A stretch of DNA of 64,000 bases from positions 63,001,830 through 63,065,829 of the forward strand of contig OY986437.1 of NCBI GenBank assembly GCA_963920525.1, given 5' to 3'. The stretch is from Dichetophora obliterata (lineage: Eukaryota; Arthropoda; Insecta; Diptera; Sciomyzidae). The notes under the pieces are model-generated. The model was not told the DNA's origin. It did not search any database and saw only the letters and a program-made list of their open reading frames with translations. This document shows positions 9,870-21,290 of the stretch, in pieces; position 1 is the first letter of the stretch, and each line of letters begins with the position of its first letter. The position numbers were made by a program, and so were the translations under genes.

Positions 9870-9923
9870 TTTAATTGTGAGCTATTCTTCAAACTTACTT
9901 GATCTAAATAGCTCACAATTAAA
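9870..9923. repeat. Perfect 15-17 bp inverted repeat with about 20-nt loop
   Basis: TTAATTGTGAGCTAT at 9871-9885 is the exact reverse complement of ATAGCTCACAATTAA at 9908-9922. It lies just before the acceptor-like site of the next gene fragment and could be the end of that element or a local hairpin. Confidence 0.5.
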
Positions 9924-9972
9924 GTGACAATTTCAACTTATTGTTTTTTGTTTTGTTTGGTTTGGAGTGCAG

Positions 9973-10453
9973 CACGCAATTGGTGAAGAATATGATCACT
10001 GCCTTTGATTCCATTCATGCATCGATGACATTAAAACTCCATTTTATGCACCATCATCTGGACGTGTTCCTGAAACAACTGCCCACAGAATCAGACGAGC
10101 AGGGTGAACGATTCCACCAGGTAACCATGCCGATGGAAAGACGTTTCAAAGGTAAGAAAATCGACGCAATGATTGCTGAAGTATGCCGGTGGTCTCAAAA
10201 GATATCACAATTCGAGCACGAGTTGACGGAGGATGATAAAGAAGGACATACAGAAGAAGATATACCGTTATTCACTCCACAAACTGGAAATGACGCAGAA
10301 GATATCGCCGTGGCTATTTTAAACTCAGAATCAGACGACGAATCAAGCGAACCAGCTGCAAAGAAATCTCGGCCTTCCACTTTTGGAACGTCAACTGTCA
10401 AATCATCAATTTCGCGCCAGACAGCCCAAATGGACATCGACGATACTGATTAA
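9973..10453 (+). CDS. 3' exon of an uncharacterised, probably element-borne gene (HLDxF / GERFHQ family)
   Basis: An acceptor-like site (TTTGGAGTGCAG, ending 9972) precedes a frame open to TAA at 10451-10453. The protein part contains LKLHFMHHHLDVF, SDEQGERFHQ and ME-RF-GK. I recall these phrases, with variation, from many uncharacterised multicopy arthropod and cnidarian proteins of suspected transposon origin; no biochemical role is known to me. The C-terminus is acidic and Ser-rich with a KKSRP patch, possibly nuclear. No upstream exon is recognisable, so the gene is partial. A-rich runs follow the stop. Family assignment is from memory of motifs, not a search. Confidence 0.5.
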
Positions 10454-11560
10454 CAAAAAAAAAAAATACAAATTAATACCCGTTTGATGCCTTTTTTTAT
10501 ACCTTTTTTCATAATCTTTTATATATTTTCATGTTTTTCATTTTAATCAAAAAATTCAATACTAAATTGCAAAAAAAAAATAATATATGTGCCTTTTTTA
10601 AACTTTTGCTCAATAAAAATAATAAAATCAAAAAAAAAAATGAAAATTAATTACATTTGTATGGCCAAATCCGTATCAAGGAGTGGTCGTATGAAGTTGG
10701 TATGTACTGAAAAGTTGTTCACAATTTTATAGGCTACATTTCTCTCTTGATTGTTTGGTAAAATTTTCAATAGTTCAAGAGCTGTAGTCGAAAAACATAA
10801 AAAATCGGTGAAAAAAGTGGTAATTTTTTCGACATTTTTGGGGTTTTGAGCATGAAGATGAAATTTTTCCGACTTAATATATTCAGCATTTTTGTTGGCC
10901 GAGTCAAGAGCTACAACTTTGCTGAAGACTGCAAAAAAAATTCACAGCATTTTTCGAACTATGGCCATGCAAAAAATAGAAGAAAATTGCAAAAAAGTGC
11001 TCAAAATCGAATTTGGCGAAAAAACTATAGAGGCTCATAAAAAACGAACGGCAACCAATCCAGCAAAATCCAGATATTACTTTTCTCCTCTCATCGAGTA
11101 CTTTCGGCGGGATAAGTGATTTTTTGTTTGGAATTTTTGTGTTGTACTGTGTTGTCTCCTTGCTAGCTCAGGTGCTTGTTAAGCACAAAAAAAAACGAAA
11201 CATGAAACTCTCGCAACACAAACGCGTGAATAGAAAACGATTAAGCAATGCTTGGCATCTGGCATTATTTCTTAAAAAACTAAAAACTTTAATTAAATAC
11301 ACTTATTATTTACATTTTGAAAGGAACATATCCCAATAAAGCGCTGTAACACAAAAATGTTATTTTAGCACTTTTTCCATAAAAATCGGCCCAGTACTTT
11401 TGGAGTTAAATGGTAAAAGAAAATTAGCATTTATATTTTATATAATAGTATGGATATATAAAACTTTTACTTAACAAAACTAAAACGTAAATGGGGCTCT
11501 AGAGCGCTACTACCAGGTCTTCATAGGGTTTTCGAATGTCTTTCCCATTCATATCATGAC
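10454..11560. other. AT-rich repeat DNA, probable 3' non-coding part of the previous element
   Basis: After several A runs, a stretch at about 10640-11100 carries the phrases CAAGAGCTACAACTTTGCTG and GTGGTAATTTTTTCGACA. These read like dispersed-repeat sequence rather than coding. Short overlapping frames occur but carry no domain. The 11100-11560 part has no recognisable feature. Confidence 0.35.
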
Positions 11561-11576
11561 ATTTTCATGGCTTCTA

Positions 11577-11640
11577 CCAGGGGCGGATCCAGGAAAATAT
11601 TTCGGCGGGGTTTTAAAAATATTTATGCACGTTATATATA
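11577..11640 (+). repeat. Solo hAT-like terminal sequence
   Basis: CAGGGGCGGATCCAGG at 11578-11593 resembles a hAT terminal inverted repeat end (CAGGGGCGG-type). I searched rightwards by eye for its inverted partner and did not find one, so this is at most one end of a truncated copy. The following 11640-12640 is AT-rich with no gene. Confidence 0.3.
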
Positions 11641-12639
11641 CACTGCGGTCAAAAAAAAAATTACAATAGTTATTAATACAAACAAATTAAACATTAAAAC
11701 ATGTTTTTATTTTCATAAAAGGCTTAATTTAATTAAAAATACAGTATCTACTAACAACAAGAATTAAATATATTAAGGTTTTCCAGATTATTACTAATTT
11801 TTTAAAATACTACTAAAAAAATAAGGCGGCAAAAAAAATAGTAGTTCATAATAAATGGTCATTTTAATCAATGTTTTTTTTTTGCAATAAAAAAATACAA
11901 AAGGTTCTTGAAAAATTAGCGATATAACAAAGAACCATTATTTCATTTAAAAATTTTGTGACTCAATTATTTTAAGCATGTCTCAAGTAACCGTATGTAG
12001 CAGCAAAGAGGACAATTACATGACTGCTCTTTTGTCTGACTTTCATTTTTATGAATTAGTGTTATACACTGCTATTATTTGGACTGCTGTTGTACGTGCA
12101 TAGTTTGTCTATTAAATCAGTAATCAGTAAATCAAATCAACTGCGATTTAGATCATAAAATTATATTAATTTTTCTATGCTCTTCGACATAATTTCCATT
12201 ACACTTTCTCACGTAACGATGCACGTTCAACACAATATATATAAAAAAAAAGAATGAAAAAGTCTAATTTTTAATAAGTTTTCTATATTCGCGTAGTAAT
12301 TAAGTAGCACTATATTAAGTAAAAGAAGTTACAACAATTGACCCAGAGGATTTAAAGATATAAGCAAAAATATGATGGAGTTACGTTACTAAAAACGAAA
12401 GTGATTTTTTACTTTGATTATAAAATTTGCAAAACTCTCTGAATTTTTTGCAAAACTTTTTTTAGAAGGGTTTAAAATAATATAAGTTTATTTTCAAAGC
12501 GATTAAATTTACAAATCTTCTTTATTTTTTATTTATTAGGCTTTTTGATCTTGCGCTACGTTATTTACGTCACGTTACTAAAATTTCCATTGTAGTTCAA
12601 TTAAGTGATTAGGTAGTTAAGTAATTATATAATCTATCT

Positions 12640-13230
12640 ATATATATAAAAATTGATGTATGTATGTGGGTATGTGGGTATGTGGGTATGTGGGTACATT
12701 CACACATTGTGGGTATGTGGCCTTATCACTTATAGACTCCAAAACCGCTGAACCGATCTCTATGAAATTTTAAGGGAAACTGAAGCCACATCTTGAGAGT
12801 ATTCCTGTGTGTTTTTGGTAACGATTCGACAAGGGGGCGTTGTACCTTCCATTCAATCTAAATCTGCGCTATCGACCACAAACCAAAAAAGGGTATATGT
12901 CAGATGGTTTGGGTAGTATTACACAAAAATTTTGTAGTTTAGTTCATATGGTTAGTCTCGGCATGTGAACTAAAAATTGGCCTGTCCCACTTTAGTTAAA
13001 CTCACTTTTCGGGAGTCAGCGTGGAGTTAAGCAAAGTGCACCAGGCTTAAGCTAAATTGAGCTGAAATTTTGGTAATCGATTTGATTCGAGTACGAGATG
13101 GTTCAAGGGAAATAATTTTGCCGCACCCCTTTTTAGCGCTAACAAAACCACATAAATGCTTTATTTCTCACGGTTTTGATCGTATTAGACTAAAATTTGG
13201 TAATTAAGTTCATATGGTTACTTTCGGCAG
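12640..13230. repeat. Dispersed repeat with a GTATGTGG minisatellite
   Basis: TATATATATAAAAATTGATG leads into about four or five tandem GTATGTGG units near 12662-12720. The sequence then includes AACCGCTGAACCGATCTCTATGAAATTT-type wording (first half at about 12741-12768) and CTGAAATTTTGG. Related wording recurs at 26600-27310, so this is one family of insect interspersed repeat. No frame or domain is present. Confidence 0.5.
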
Positions 13231-14510
13231 CTATAATGAAAGTGGTGAATGTATTTGGCATTTCTTGACATTTTCGTATATGGCAGTAAAGCGGTCTGTG
13301 GCAGAACAACGTCTGCAGGGGAATACTAGTCTTGTAATAAAAAAACAAATTTTTTTATATTGGCATTTCCTTGCCTCAAGCATAATTTCATTATTTTTAG
13401 CCAACGCCTTCCATTTTTACTAAAACAAAAAGTTTACGAAACATTTTCTAAACATTTATGAAAAAGCAAACTGCGTTTGTGAAACAGTGGGAACGATCTC
13501 ATCATCATGGTAACTGAATCTATGTATAAATGGCTTTAGTTAATAAAATTAAAATGTTTCTCTTAGATCATAAAATAATAAGTTTTAATTTTTTGGTCAC
13601 CGTACACATTTTTGTGGAAATGCTCAGATACGTTTTCTATCTGTGTAGAGATGAAATGTTCGCTTGAAGCCACTGAAATCGGAAGGTTTGCGCTTAAAAA
13701 TTTGTAGGAACCGATGTGTCGATGGGTAGAATTACTTATTGCAGTTACTGAGAGCATCAATAAATAATTTCGCTCGTTTTTGTTTTGGAATCTTCGAACC
13801 GTTTAAGGGAGAATATCAAAGATTTTCTTTTATTATACTCTCACCTTTTCCACATCGCAAAGTGGTGGGACTTAATTTTTTTTTCTTTTTTTGGATATTT
13901 GGCCTATTTGGCCTATTTGAGAACGTGAGATATTTCGGGTATTTAGGTGGGATATTCTACTGTGTCCAAGTTTTTAAAATTTAAAAACGTATTCGTATAT
14001 ATAAAAAAATCTTTATACTTTTTTTTAAAATAGTTTTTAAGACTATTTCTTTTCATACATTGGATAATAAAATCAGCCCTTTTACTGAGTCCCGTCGTAA
14101 TACGATATAGAAAAAACTACGAAAAAGGCATCACTGAGTTCATTCTCGCAGCGTTCATTCTAATAAACATACATATTAGAAAAAAATTTAATAAAAAAGG
14201 TATTCTTTAAATATTGAAATTTATAATAATTAATTGAAGTTTATTATGATTATAAAAGAGTTCATTTTTTATTTTAATCCGTCCACATTCAGAGCAGTAT
14301 GTACTTACAATGAACATTTTTATAGAACTACAAAACAAAGTATCTTCGTTTTTATTTAAAGATTTTGTTGGTAAGAATAGAAATATTTAATTTTCTTTTC
14401 CTGAATTCCACACACACTGAATAAGTAAGCGGTAGTTTACTTATCACTTTTTGGCTTTTTATTGAAAAAATGTAAAATTAATTGCTATTTCTGCATGAAG
14501 TTCCAATTTT
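13230..14510. other. AT-rich DNA without a recognisable gene
   Basis: Only short frames and T/A runs are seen. A doubled GGCCTATTT occurs near 13900. Nothing here supports a gene, RNA or mobile element. Confidence 0.4.
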
Positions 14511-14760
14511 CGTTGAAAAGCTGCTCATATTAATTGTAGAATAAACAGTGTTCGGCCGATGTTCGGCCGCTTTACGCCCGTTGTACAGCAGATATTTTTA
14601 AAACTGCCTCTAAACAGTCACTGTATGACCCTTGTACGACCGCTGTTTGACCAAAAAGCCTTGCAAACAACCCTTGTACGAGCCTTGTACAGATGAGAAA
14701 AATATTCACAATAAGGCCTTGTTCGGCCGCTGTTTGGCCTTAGCTAAAACAGTTTTTATT
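14510..14760. repeat. Repeat with recurring GGCCGCTGT / ACGACCGTTGT wording, copy 1
   Basis: The stretch starts GCTGCTCATATTAATTGTAG and repeats short phrases of the form TTCGGCCGC, CTTGTACGACCGCTGTTTG and CCTTGTACGAGCC. A second copy lies at about 17640-17850, and a looser, probably inverted relative at 17395-17520. It stands out as GC-rich in an AT-rich region. The short open frame across it (with a hydrophobic end) has no homology I recognise. Confidence 0.5.
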
Positions 14761-14836
14761 TTTACTCTAGCTTTTTTAATTTGCCTGTGTGTTGTCATGA
14801 TAACATTCGTATTACTGAAATGAAGTTCAGCTTATC

Positions 14837-15150
14837 GAAGTTCGAAAATGAACCAGATCGGATGAAAACCAGGCATACCTCCGATATAAAATTACTTCAT
14901 TAAAATGGTTGAATTTCTTTCAGTTCCACTTAAATCCACTTAAATTAATTAAAGGACTTTTAATTTTATATATAAACTTTAACCGCAAAAATCCACTTTA
15001 ATTTTGAAATAAATTTGAGTGTTAAATTTAAAGTGGTTTCACGAAAATAAAGAGCAAGTTCGAAAATTTACCTAATCGGATGAAAACTACGCTACCTCTA
15101 ATACAAGTTGACTTCAATAAAAAGGTACGATTTCTTTAAATTCATCAAAA
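14837..15150. repeat. Two-unit tandem repeat of about 220 bp
   Basis: The phrase GTTCGAAAAT followed by ACC, ATCGGATGAAAAC and a TACCTC end occurs at about 14839 and again at about 15059. The units are diverged. No coding frame is seen, and the following 15150-15900 is AT-rich with two TGACGTCA-containing spots (about 15220 and 15364). Confidence 0.45.
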
Positions 15151-15932
15151 ATTTATACAGCCCTTAAGATTTTGCAAATAAGTTTCAATTTTTGCTTTGT
15201 ACTCAACTCCACAAAGTGACGTCATAGTTATAGCAAAATCATTTTAAATTCCATAAAAACTTATGTACTTATTTGATATGATACAAAAGCTTTGATATTC
15301 AAGAGGTTATCTTAGACATAAAATTGATAAATTTGAATAAAAACCACGTGTTATAACAAGTGACGTCATCAAAATAATAAAACCAAAACAAAATAGTTAT
15401 TTGATGTAATATGTAATACTAACAACTTTTCAGAATATTGCATTATTTAACAAAAAGAATTTTTAAATGGTATAAAACACAAAATCCAGTTTCAAAACTT
15501 TAATAATTCGCGTGTTGAGAGTCAAGCAATTTCTTTTATCTTTCTTTATTCCATTCCTTTACAAAAAGCATTTTAAAATATAAAACACAAGAACCATATA
15601 TGCACAAAAATTCAATGATTCTCATATTAAAATTTAGTTTTAAACATTTTTTTTTAATCAAAAATTTATTTTTTAATATACATTTTTATTTTTTTTTATT
15701 TTTTTTTTTTGTTAATTTCTTTACCTGAGTTGATATAATAACATATGAAAGTATAAATCATTGTGTTTAAAAATTTTGATTTCATGAAATTATATAGTCA
15801 ACAGAATTCATTTATTGTTTGTGTTAGGCATTAATGATTAATTCTGATATTTCAAGCTTATTTATTTAAATGCATTGATTTGGTTGCTTGGTGTTGTTGT
15901 TGTCGAATTCACAGCTGTTTTAAGTGTTTAAC

Positions 15933-16142
15933 ATGGCTGTTTTTATTATTGTTCTTCTGTTACTGATACTTTTATTATTATTATTGTTATTGTTGTCATC
16001 GCAACCATTTGGCAAACAAGTTCACGAATACTCGATATAACATTATTGTTACTGTTGTTGTTGCTTTTGTTGTTACTGGCGCTTCGTGCAACGACTACGC
16101 ACTGCAGAAGCGAGGAATGCATGTTTGTTTGCAGAGAGGGGT
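15933..16142 (+). CDS. Possible secreted-protein exon(s) (signal-peptide-like, unidentified)
   Basis: ATG at 15933 opens a 35-codon frame: MAVFIIVLL followed by a long Leu run, then TAA at 16038-16040. An overlapping frame through 16009-16142 carries IIVTVVVAFVVTGASC, then NDYALQKRG and CLQRG, and ends at a strong donor GG/GTAAGT near 16142. Both hydrophobic runs come partly from TTA/TTG trinucleotide repeats, so coding potential is uncertain. The minus strand across the same bases would give an Asn-rich frame. This is the only strong donor in a wide area, which is why I list it. Confidence 0.2.
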
Positions 16143-16259
16143 AAGTGGAGAATGGTCTAAATGGTTGGTCGAATCGCGGACATTTGGCGTGGCGTCGAGT
16201 AGCCGTCATCAGCTGACTACGCTACAACAATAGCAACTACAACAACATCTATTTGCAAA

Positions 16260-17390
16260 CTCGAATTATGCTAATTTAATTTGTTGTTCCAGTTTTGTAT
16301 TTTTTACATTTTGGTTTTGTTTTGCTCTTATGTGATTTTTAGGTTTGTTTGATGTTGTTTTTCTTTTTTTTTTGTCATTATTCTGCTTGATTGACATTTT
16401 TAAATAACAAAGCAGCCATCCGAATTAAAATGCAAATTAAACAAAAACGATTTTATTTGTATATAAATATTTGGACTTCGGCGCCGAATGACTTAATTTT
16501 TGCATATTAACTAAGCGGGTTTTTAATTAAATTACCGTTATATTAAGCGCATTTGCGTTAATTTATGTAGCAGTAATTTTTGTTTGTGCTGTTTTTTTTA
16601 ATTTTGTGTTAATAAGCAAGATGCGTGAAACAAGTTTATTTTTATAAACATTTTATCCATGAGTTAATTTTATTGTAAATGTTTGCACAACTGTTTTAAG
16701 CGCCGGAAATAACTGAAATTTAAATCCTTGAAGTATTAAAATTTAACAATTAAATAATGATTTTTTTTTTATATCTTTAAAAGGGCATATTAAACAAATT
16801 AAATCAATTAGATGCTGCATTGAGTAAAAAAAAACAAATATTTGTTCCAATTTTTGATCTGTTTTTAGTTAAAAATAATGGCTTTGACTAACTTTGCATT
16901 GGTTTATTGGTTTTTTGACCAAAATAAAATGTTTTGAAACGGAAATGCATCATTAGCTGAAACAAGTTCAAAATTTAAAAAAGAAATATATTTATTAAAA
17001 TTAATTAAATTTCTATTTTAAATAATTGATGACTCTATTTGGCTCAAATGCTATCAGCTGCATGCATAATTTGGCTAATAATTAGCTATTGTTATTTTTA
17101 GTCCGCTAATCCATTAAAAATAAACGTTTCGCATTGGATTTTACAATTTTGTTTGCGTTAATGTTTATAGTTTTTTATTTTTCTAAATTTTTTATTTTTT
17201 TTTTTGTCTATAACGATTTCCGTAACCTTTTTATAACGATGACTTGATTTAATAGTATCTATTATCCATGATTTAGATACATAGTAATTATGTATCTGCA
17301 TTGCAAAATCTGCAAAACTGATGAAAGGTTAAGGAAAATATCCCGACTAAAAATATTAGCGTGCGAACAACGATCGATCAGCGCTTGAAA
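16260..17390. other. AT-rich gene-free DNA
   Basis: The stretch is dominated by TTTTG, ATTTAAAT and homopolymer runs. I see no frame above about 50 codons with any motif, no repeat copy elsewhere in the window, and no promoter worth naming. Confidence 0.4.
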
Positions 17391-17639
17391 ATGGGCCGCA
17401 CGACCATACAAGGGTCAAACATATGCCTTAAAATAATCCAAAACTTCTAGTGGCCGAAAATTGGGTCGAACAACTGCCGTACAAGTTCTAAATTAAAATG
17501 TACGCCCGTTGTATGCCACCAAATTTTTTAAAGCTCTTGTTCAACAGCGTGCTAAAAAACAAAAACAAGCCTCACTCGGCGATGCTGATGTTAAAAGTAT
17601 CGCCACTTATATGTGGAGCAAAAGAATTTTTTTGTGTTT

Positions 17640-17935
17640 GAAATTAGTTTAAAAATCTGCTCATTTTCATTGTAGAATAATCACGGATCGGCCTATGTAC
17701 GGCCGCTGTACGACCGTTGTATAGCCGAGATTATTTCTACACGGCCTCTTTACGTCTGCGGTTTGGCCAAAAAGTCCCGCAAACGAGCCTTGTATGACCC
17801 AAGAAAAATATTTAAAATTAGACCTTATTCGGCCGCTTTTTGGCCTTAAGCATAGTACTCTGTTCAGTTTCATGTGAAATTCCACTCAAATATCTATACA
17901 AAATATGACAGCTGCAAAACAAGCGTGGAAATTTT
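17640..17935. repeat. GGCCGCTGT-type repeat, copy 2, and donor of a 138-bp duplication
   Basis: This matches 14510-14760 in order (TCATTGTAGAATAA, GGCCGCTGTACGACCGTTG, CGGTTTGGCCAAAAAG). Its last 138 bases, 17798-17935, are identical to 18688-18825 inside the hAT element downstream. Confidence 0.6.
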
Positions 17936-18687
17936 CACAACATTTTCGTCAGAACAGTACTCTGTTCCGCAGCGTGAAATTAAAGCAACATGTTTCTGAG
18001 CAACATTTTTTCACGACAATTTAATTATACTGCCTATTTATTTTGAAGTGAAAAGAGAGAGATCATATAAAATCTCCCAACTTATTCCCTGAGTCTCTCT
18101 GAGAAACGTTGCCATAGGAATTCCTCGCAAAAATTTAGCTAAAAAAAAAATATTTTTTAATCGGGATGTTATATCGTCACCTGCATGCCAAAACCATGAA
18201 TGTGCTTTTTTATAGTTTTTGGAAAAACTAGTTTAAAGGCTTGGATGCTTCTAAAAATTAGCGAAGTAAAATTTTTTAAAATTTTCATTTACCGAATGGT
18301 AAGTATTTGATGACTTAACAATAGTTTAAAATTTGGCTCGCCTACCTCTCTCCAAATGGATTTTAAAACACATTCATTGTTTTGGCATGCAGAAAAATTC
18401 CAAATTATAAAATGTTCATGCTTACAAAGAATCGAGTAATGTAGTATGAATGTTGAAGATCTGTGGTGCGCTTATGTAACCATTCTCTACCACTTTTTTC
18501 TCAACCAGTTGAGATTGTGACGTCACTATAACGACATTCTCAACTAGAGTGTTCATCAGTGCTGCCGCTACTACTTCAATCGAAGTATTTTGCTTCATTT
18601 CACAAAATTTACTTCGTCACTCCTTCTTCCAAAAATCTGCTTCACTTTTTGTTCTGCTTCAAATTTTAAAATTTTTTCCCTAATTTT

Positions 18688-18825
18688 CCCAAGAAAAATA
18701 TTTAAAATTAGACCTTATTCGGCCGCTTTTTGGCCTTAAGCATAGTACTCTGTTCAGTTTCATGTGAAATTCCACTCAAATATCTATACAAAATATGACA
18801 GCTGCAAAACAAGCGTGGAAATTTT
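18688..18825 (+). repeat. 138-bp exact duplicate of 17798-17935 captured inside the hAT
   Basis: The block is identical at all 138 positions to sequence 890 bp upstream, outside the element. It sits between the left hAT end and the proposed first codon. CCC is shared at the left junction. A copy-and-paste during gap repair after excision fits best. Confidence 0.85.
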
Positions 18826-18830
18826 GCAAG

Positions 18831-20004
18831 ATGAATCGGTAAGTAGTGCAATAATTTCCATAAAATATATAAATATATTATTAATTATAAATACTTTAAT
18901 ATCTTTAGCAAAGGAATACGCTCACCGACGAAGAACAGGTTAATAAGTAGGTATCTATGTTTATTTTAATCTAACTTTGCAAACAAGTATTTCTGCATGG
19001 TGCGTTTCAATTTGTAATGTGAAAGAATAACTTAAAATTCAACTTTCTTTTTCAGCTATTTCCAAAAGGAGCTACCTGCACAAAATTCAGATCCAGAAAA
19101 TGAAGGGTTAGTATATCATTAAACAAATTTATTTGTGTTTTATACATATAAAAAAGCACATGAAAATCAAAATGGCGGCTATATCAAGTTTTATCAATTG
19201 ATTTTTACAGTGGCAGGTGCAGATCATCTTCAAGTGATTCGTCTCCTCAAAAAAAAAACTTGTCTAGGCAGTGGCAGATCATCTTCTAGTGATTCGTCTC
19301 CTCAAAAAGAAAGGACAGCATTTTGCAAAATTTGCCAAAAATATCTCTCTAACAATAAAACAAATATTGAAAGACATGGCTATGGTGAGTCACATAAAAA
19401 AAATGAATGCACATTGAAGCAGCAGCCGAAAATAAACCAAAATAAAAAAGTGCAAGCATTTGAATCGAAAATTCGAAAAATAAAAATTGCGGAGCTGAAA
19501 AAAAATATTTACGCGGAAGAGATTTACTCAATGCAAAAAAATTGTTTACGTTTTTACATTTCGCTAAGCAAGCAAATTTTAAAAAGAATAAATTTTAAGG
19601 ACCCAGTTTTGAAAGCACTACAAATAATTGATCCATTATCGTTAGGGCCAAGCCTTGTGCCACTTATTAATATATTCCCTAATCTCGTCGGAAATATGAA
19701 CATTGAAGATATTAATGAAGAATGGAGACTTTTATTATTACATGCATTTTCCGAGGAAGAGATGACTCTTGAAATGTTTTGGCAAAATGTTTTTAAAGTA
19801 AAAAATAGTTTAGGAGAGCACATGTATCCACATTTGCGGCAATTTATAAGTTCTTTACTTTGCTTGCCTCATAGCAGTGCTTCCACGGAGCGTGTATTCT
19901 CCCAAATGAAATTAAAAAAAACGGCTATCCGAAATTGTCTTAACGTAGAAACAGTGAGTTCTATACTTCTAATTAAAGAAATAATGTCAGAATTTGAATT
20001 TTAA
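18831..20004 (+). CDS. hAT transposase with BED finger and dimerisation domain, catalytic core deleted
   Basis: Proposed exons are 18831-18838, 18909-18938, 19056-19106 and 19211-20004. Each junction shows GT/AG (GTAAGT, GTTAAT, GTTAGT donors). The phase is consistent up to the start of exon 4. A BED-type zinc finger (CKICQKYL ... H...H, near 19320-19400) binds DNA. The C-terminus has the hAT dimerisation signature SSASTERVFSQMK and ends at TAA 20002-20004. The RNase H-like DDE core between them is missing, so the protein is about half the usual length. A 55-bp tandem duplication (units at 19212 and 19267) at the start of exon 4 breaks the frame. The product could at most act as a repressor; more likely it is dead. 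Confidence 0.75.
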
Positions 20005-20639
20005 AATTGGGTTCCACCCAAAGAAATCATAAATAAATACCAAAAAATTAAGACCAATTAAAATTTAAAATTATTTTAACATATTTGTATACATATATGT
20101 ACTTATAATAGTAACGAAATGTGATTTATATTATTATTTGTATGTTTATTTTATTATATGTATCTATATTTAAAATGAAATGTTATTTTTTTGTTTTTCT
20201 TATTAAATAAAATTAATTATATTGTTTTGTTTTCAAAAATGTATACTACTTCAATTTCATTCAATCGACTCCACTTTTTTTCCAAAATCTACTTCACTCA
20301 ATTTTTCTCTAGCGGCAGCACTGGTGTTCATATAAGTGTGGTGAATTGAGAAGAGTATTTTTTACTAGTTGAGAAGTTCTCGCCAACATTATAGTAGTTG
20401 GGTTTGTGGTTTTACAATTGGGAATAGATAGTGTAAGTTTGATTTATATTTATTATTATTTTATATTTATTTATATAAAACTGTTTTATTTATATAGATA
20501 ATCAAATATAGAAAATCAAGGGTATGGAAAAAAATGTTCATTGGAAAGATATATTAGGGTAATTTTTTCACATAAACTATTTTCAATATATAGACTTGAC
20601 TTTTTTGTAAACTTTATTAAAACAACATTTTTGAAAAAA

Positions 20640-21010
20640 TAAATTTCAGGAAAAATTCATAGGGTACCCTCGGTGTTTTGATGACAAAAATACGAAAACA
20701 GTTTTTGCGCAAAACTGGAAGAATTTTTGCTAATGAATGCTATACCATATGAAAGGAACTCAAAAATAATATGTTTACTTGTTTTAGTTTTTACAACAAA
20801 AACAACTTTTGAGTAAGTTTTTGACTCAAAAGTCAATATTTTGGACCTTTTTTGGAAAAAAGATAAAAATATATACACTAACTTAACATTAAGAGCTTTT
20901 ATTGAATTATTGAACAAAAATAATTTTAATGAAATATATATAAAAACAGCGTAAATATTTGCATACGAAGTTAAAACATTGATATACGATGTTTTGTGAA
21001 AAGTTTTTGT
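20640..21010. repeat. Dispersed repeat shared with 34970-35120 plus 35917-36170
   Basis: Shared phrases in order are GGAAGAATTTTT, CATATGAAAG, TTTTTACAACAAAAACAACT, AAAAAGTCAAT-like wording, and AAAACAGCG. The second copy is split by the foldback at 35125-35916. No coding frame is present. Confidence 0.6.
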
Positions 21011-21290
21011 ACTAAAAATTTCTATAAATAAATTTCCGTGCCGCCGTCTTGATGATACTGGCTCTTCATGAACTCGTCAGCTTGGCTATTCCACTTGGCT
21101 ATACCCAGGTAGACTTATTAGGATGACAGCAAATTTTCATACCCATATGCTCTCAAAATGTAATGCTGCCATATCTTGAAGTAACAATCCATAAGTTTTA
21201 TATTAAATAGGTTCTAATTTGCAAACAGCAAAGTTACGGCATTTATTCTCATAGATACGTTTTATACATTTTATAAAAATTTAAAAATAT

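Larger units (their letters stand above)
18557..20323 (+). mobile_element. hAT-family transposon with perfect 8-bp TSD
   Basis: The ends are perfect 14-bp inverted repeats CAGTGCTGCCGCTA at 18557-18570 and 20310-20323. They are flanked by identical 8-bp repeats GTGTTCAT (18549-18556 and 20324-20331). The TACTTCA motif recurs beneath both ends, as expected for transposase-binding sites in hAT elements. The internal gene is a deletion derivative with four exons. A 138-bp block of neighbouring DNA sits between the left end and the first exon. Confidence 0.9.

Noticed and set aside
11577..11640. Complete hAT element from the CAGGGGCGG end
   Set aside because: No inverted partner or TSD was found, so only a solo end is listed.
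12660..12720. GTATGTGG array as telomeric or centromeric satellite
   Set aside because: There are only a few units, embedded in a dispersed repeat.
14632..14823. 63-codon frame with a hydrophobic C-terminus
   Set aside because: It lies wholly in a GC-rich repeat whose second copy does not keep the frame.
15946..16209. Asn-rich minus-strand frame
   Set aside because: It is produced by TTA/TTG trinucleotide runs, and the plus strand has the better exon features.
14510..17850. CRISPR-like repetition of GGCCGCTGT/TTGTACGACC
   Set aside because: The units are not identical, spacing is irregular, no cas genes are present and the DNA is eukaryotic.
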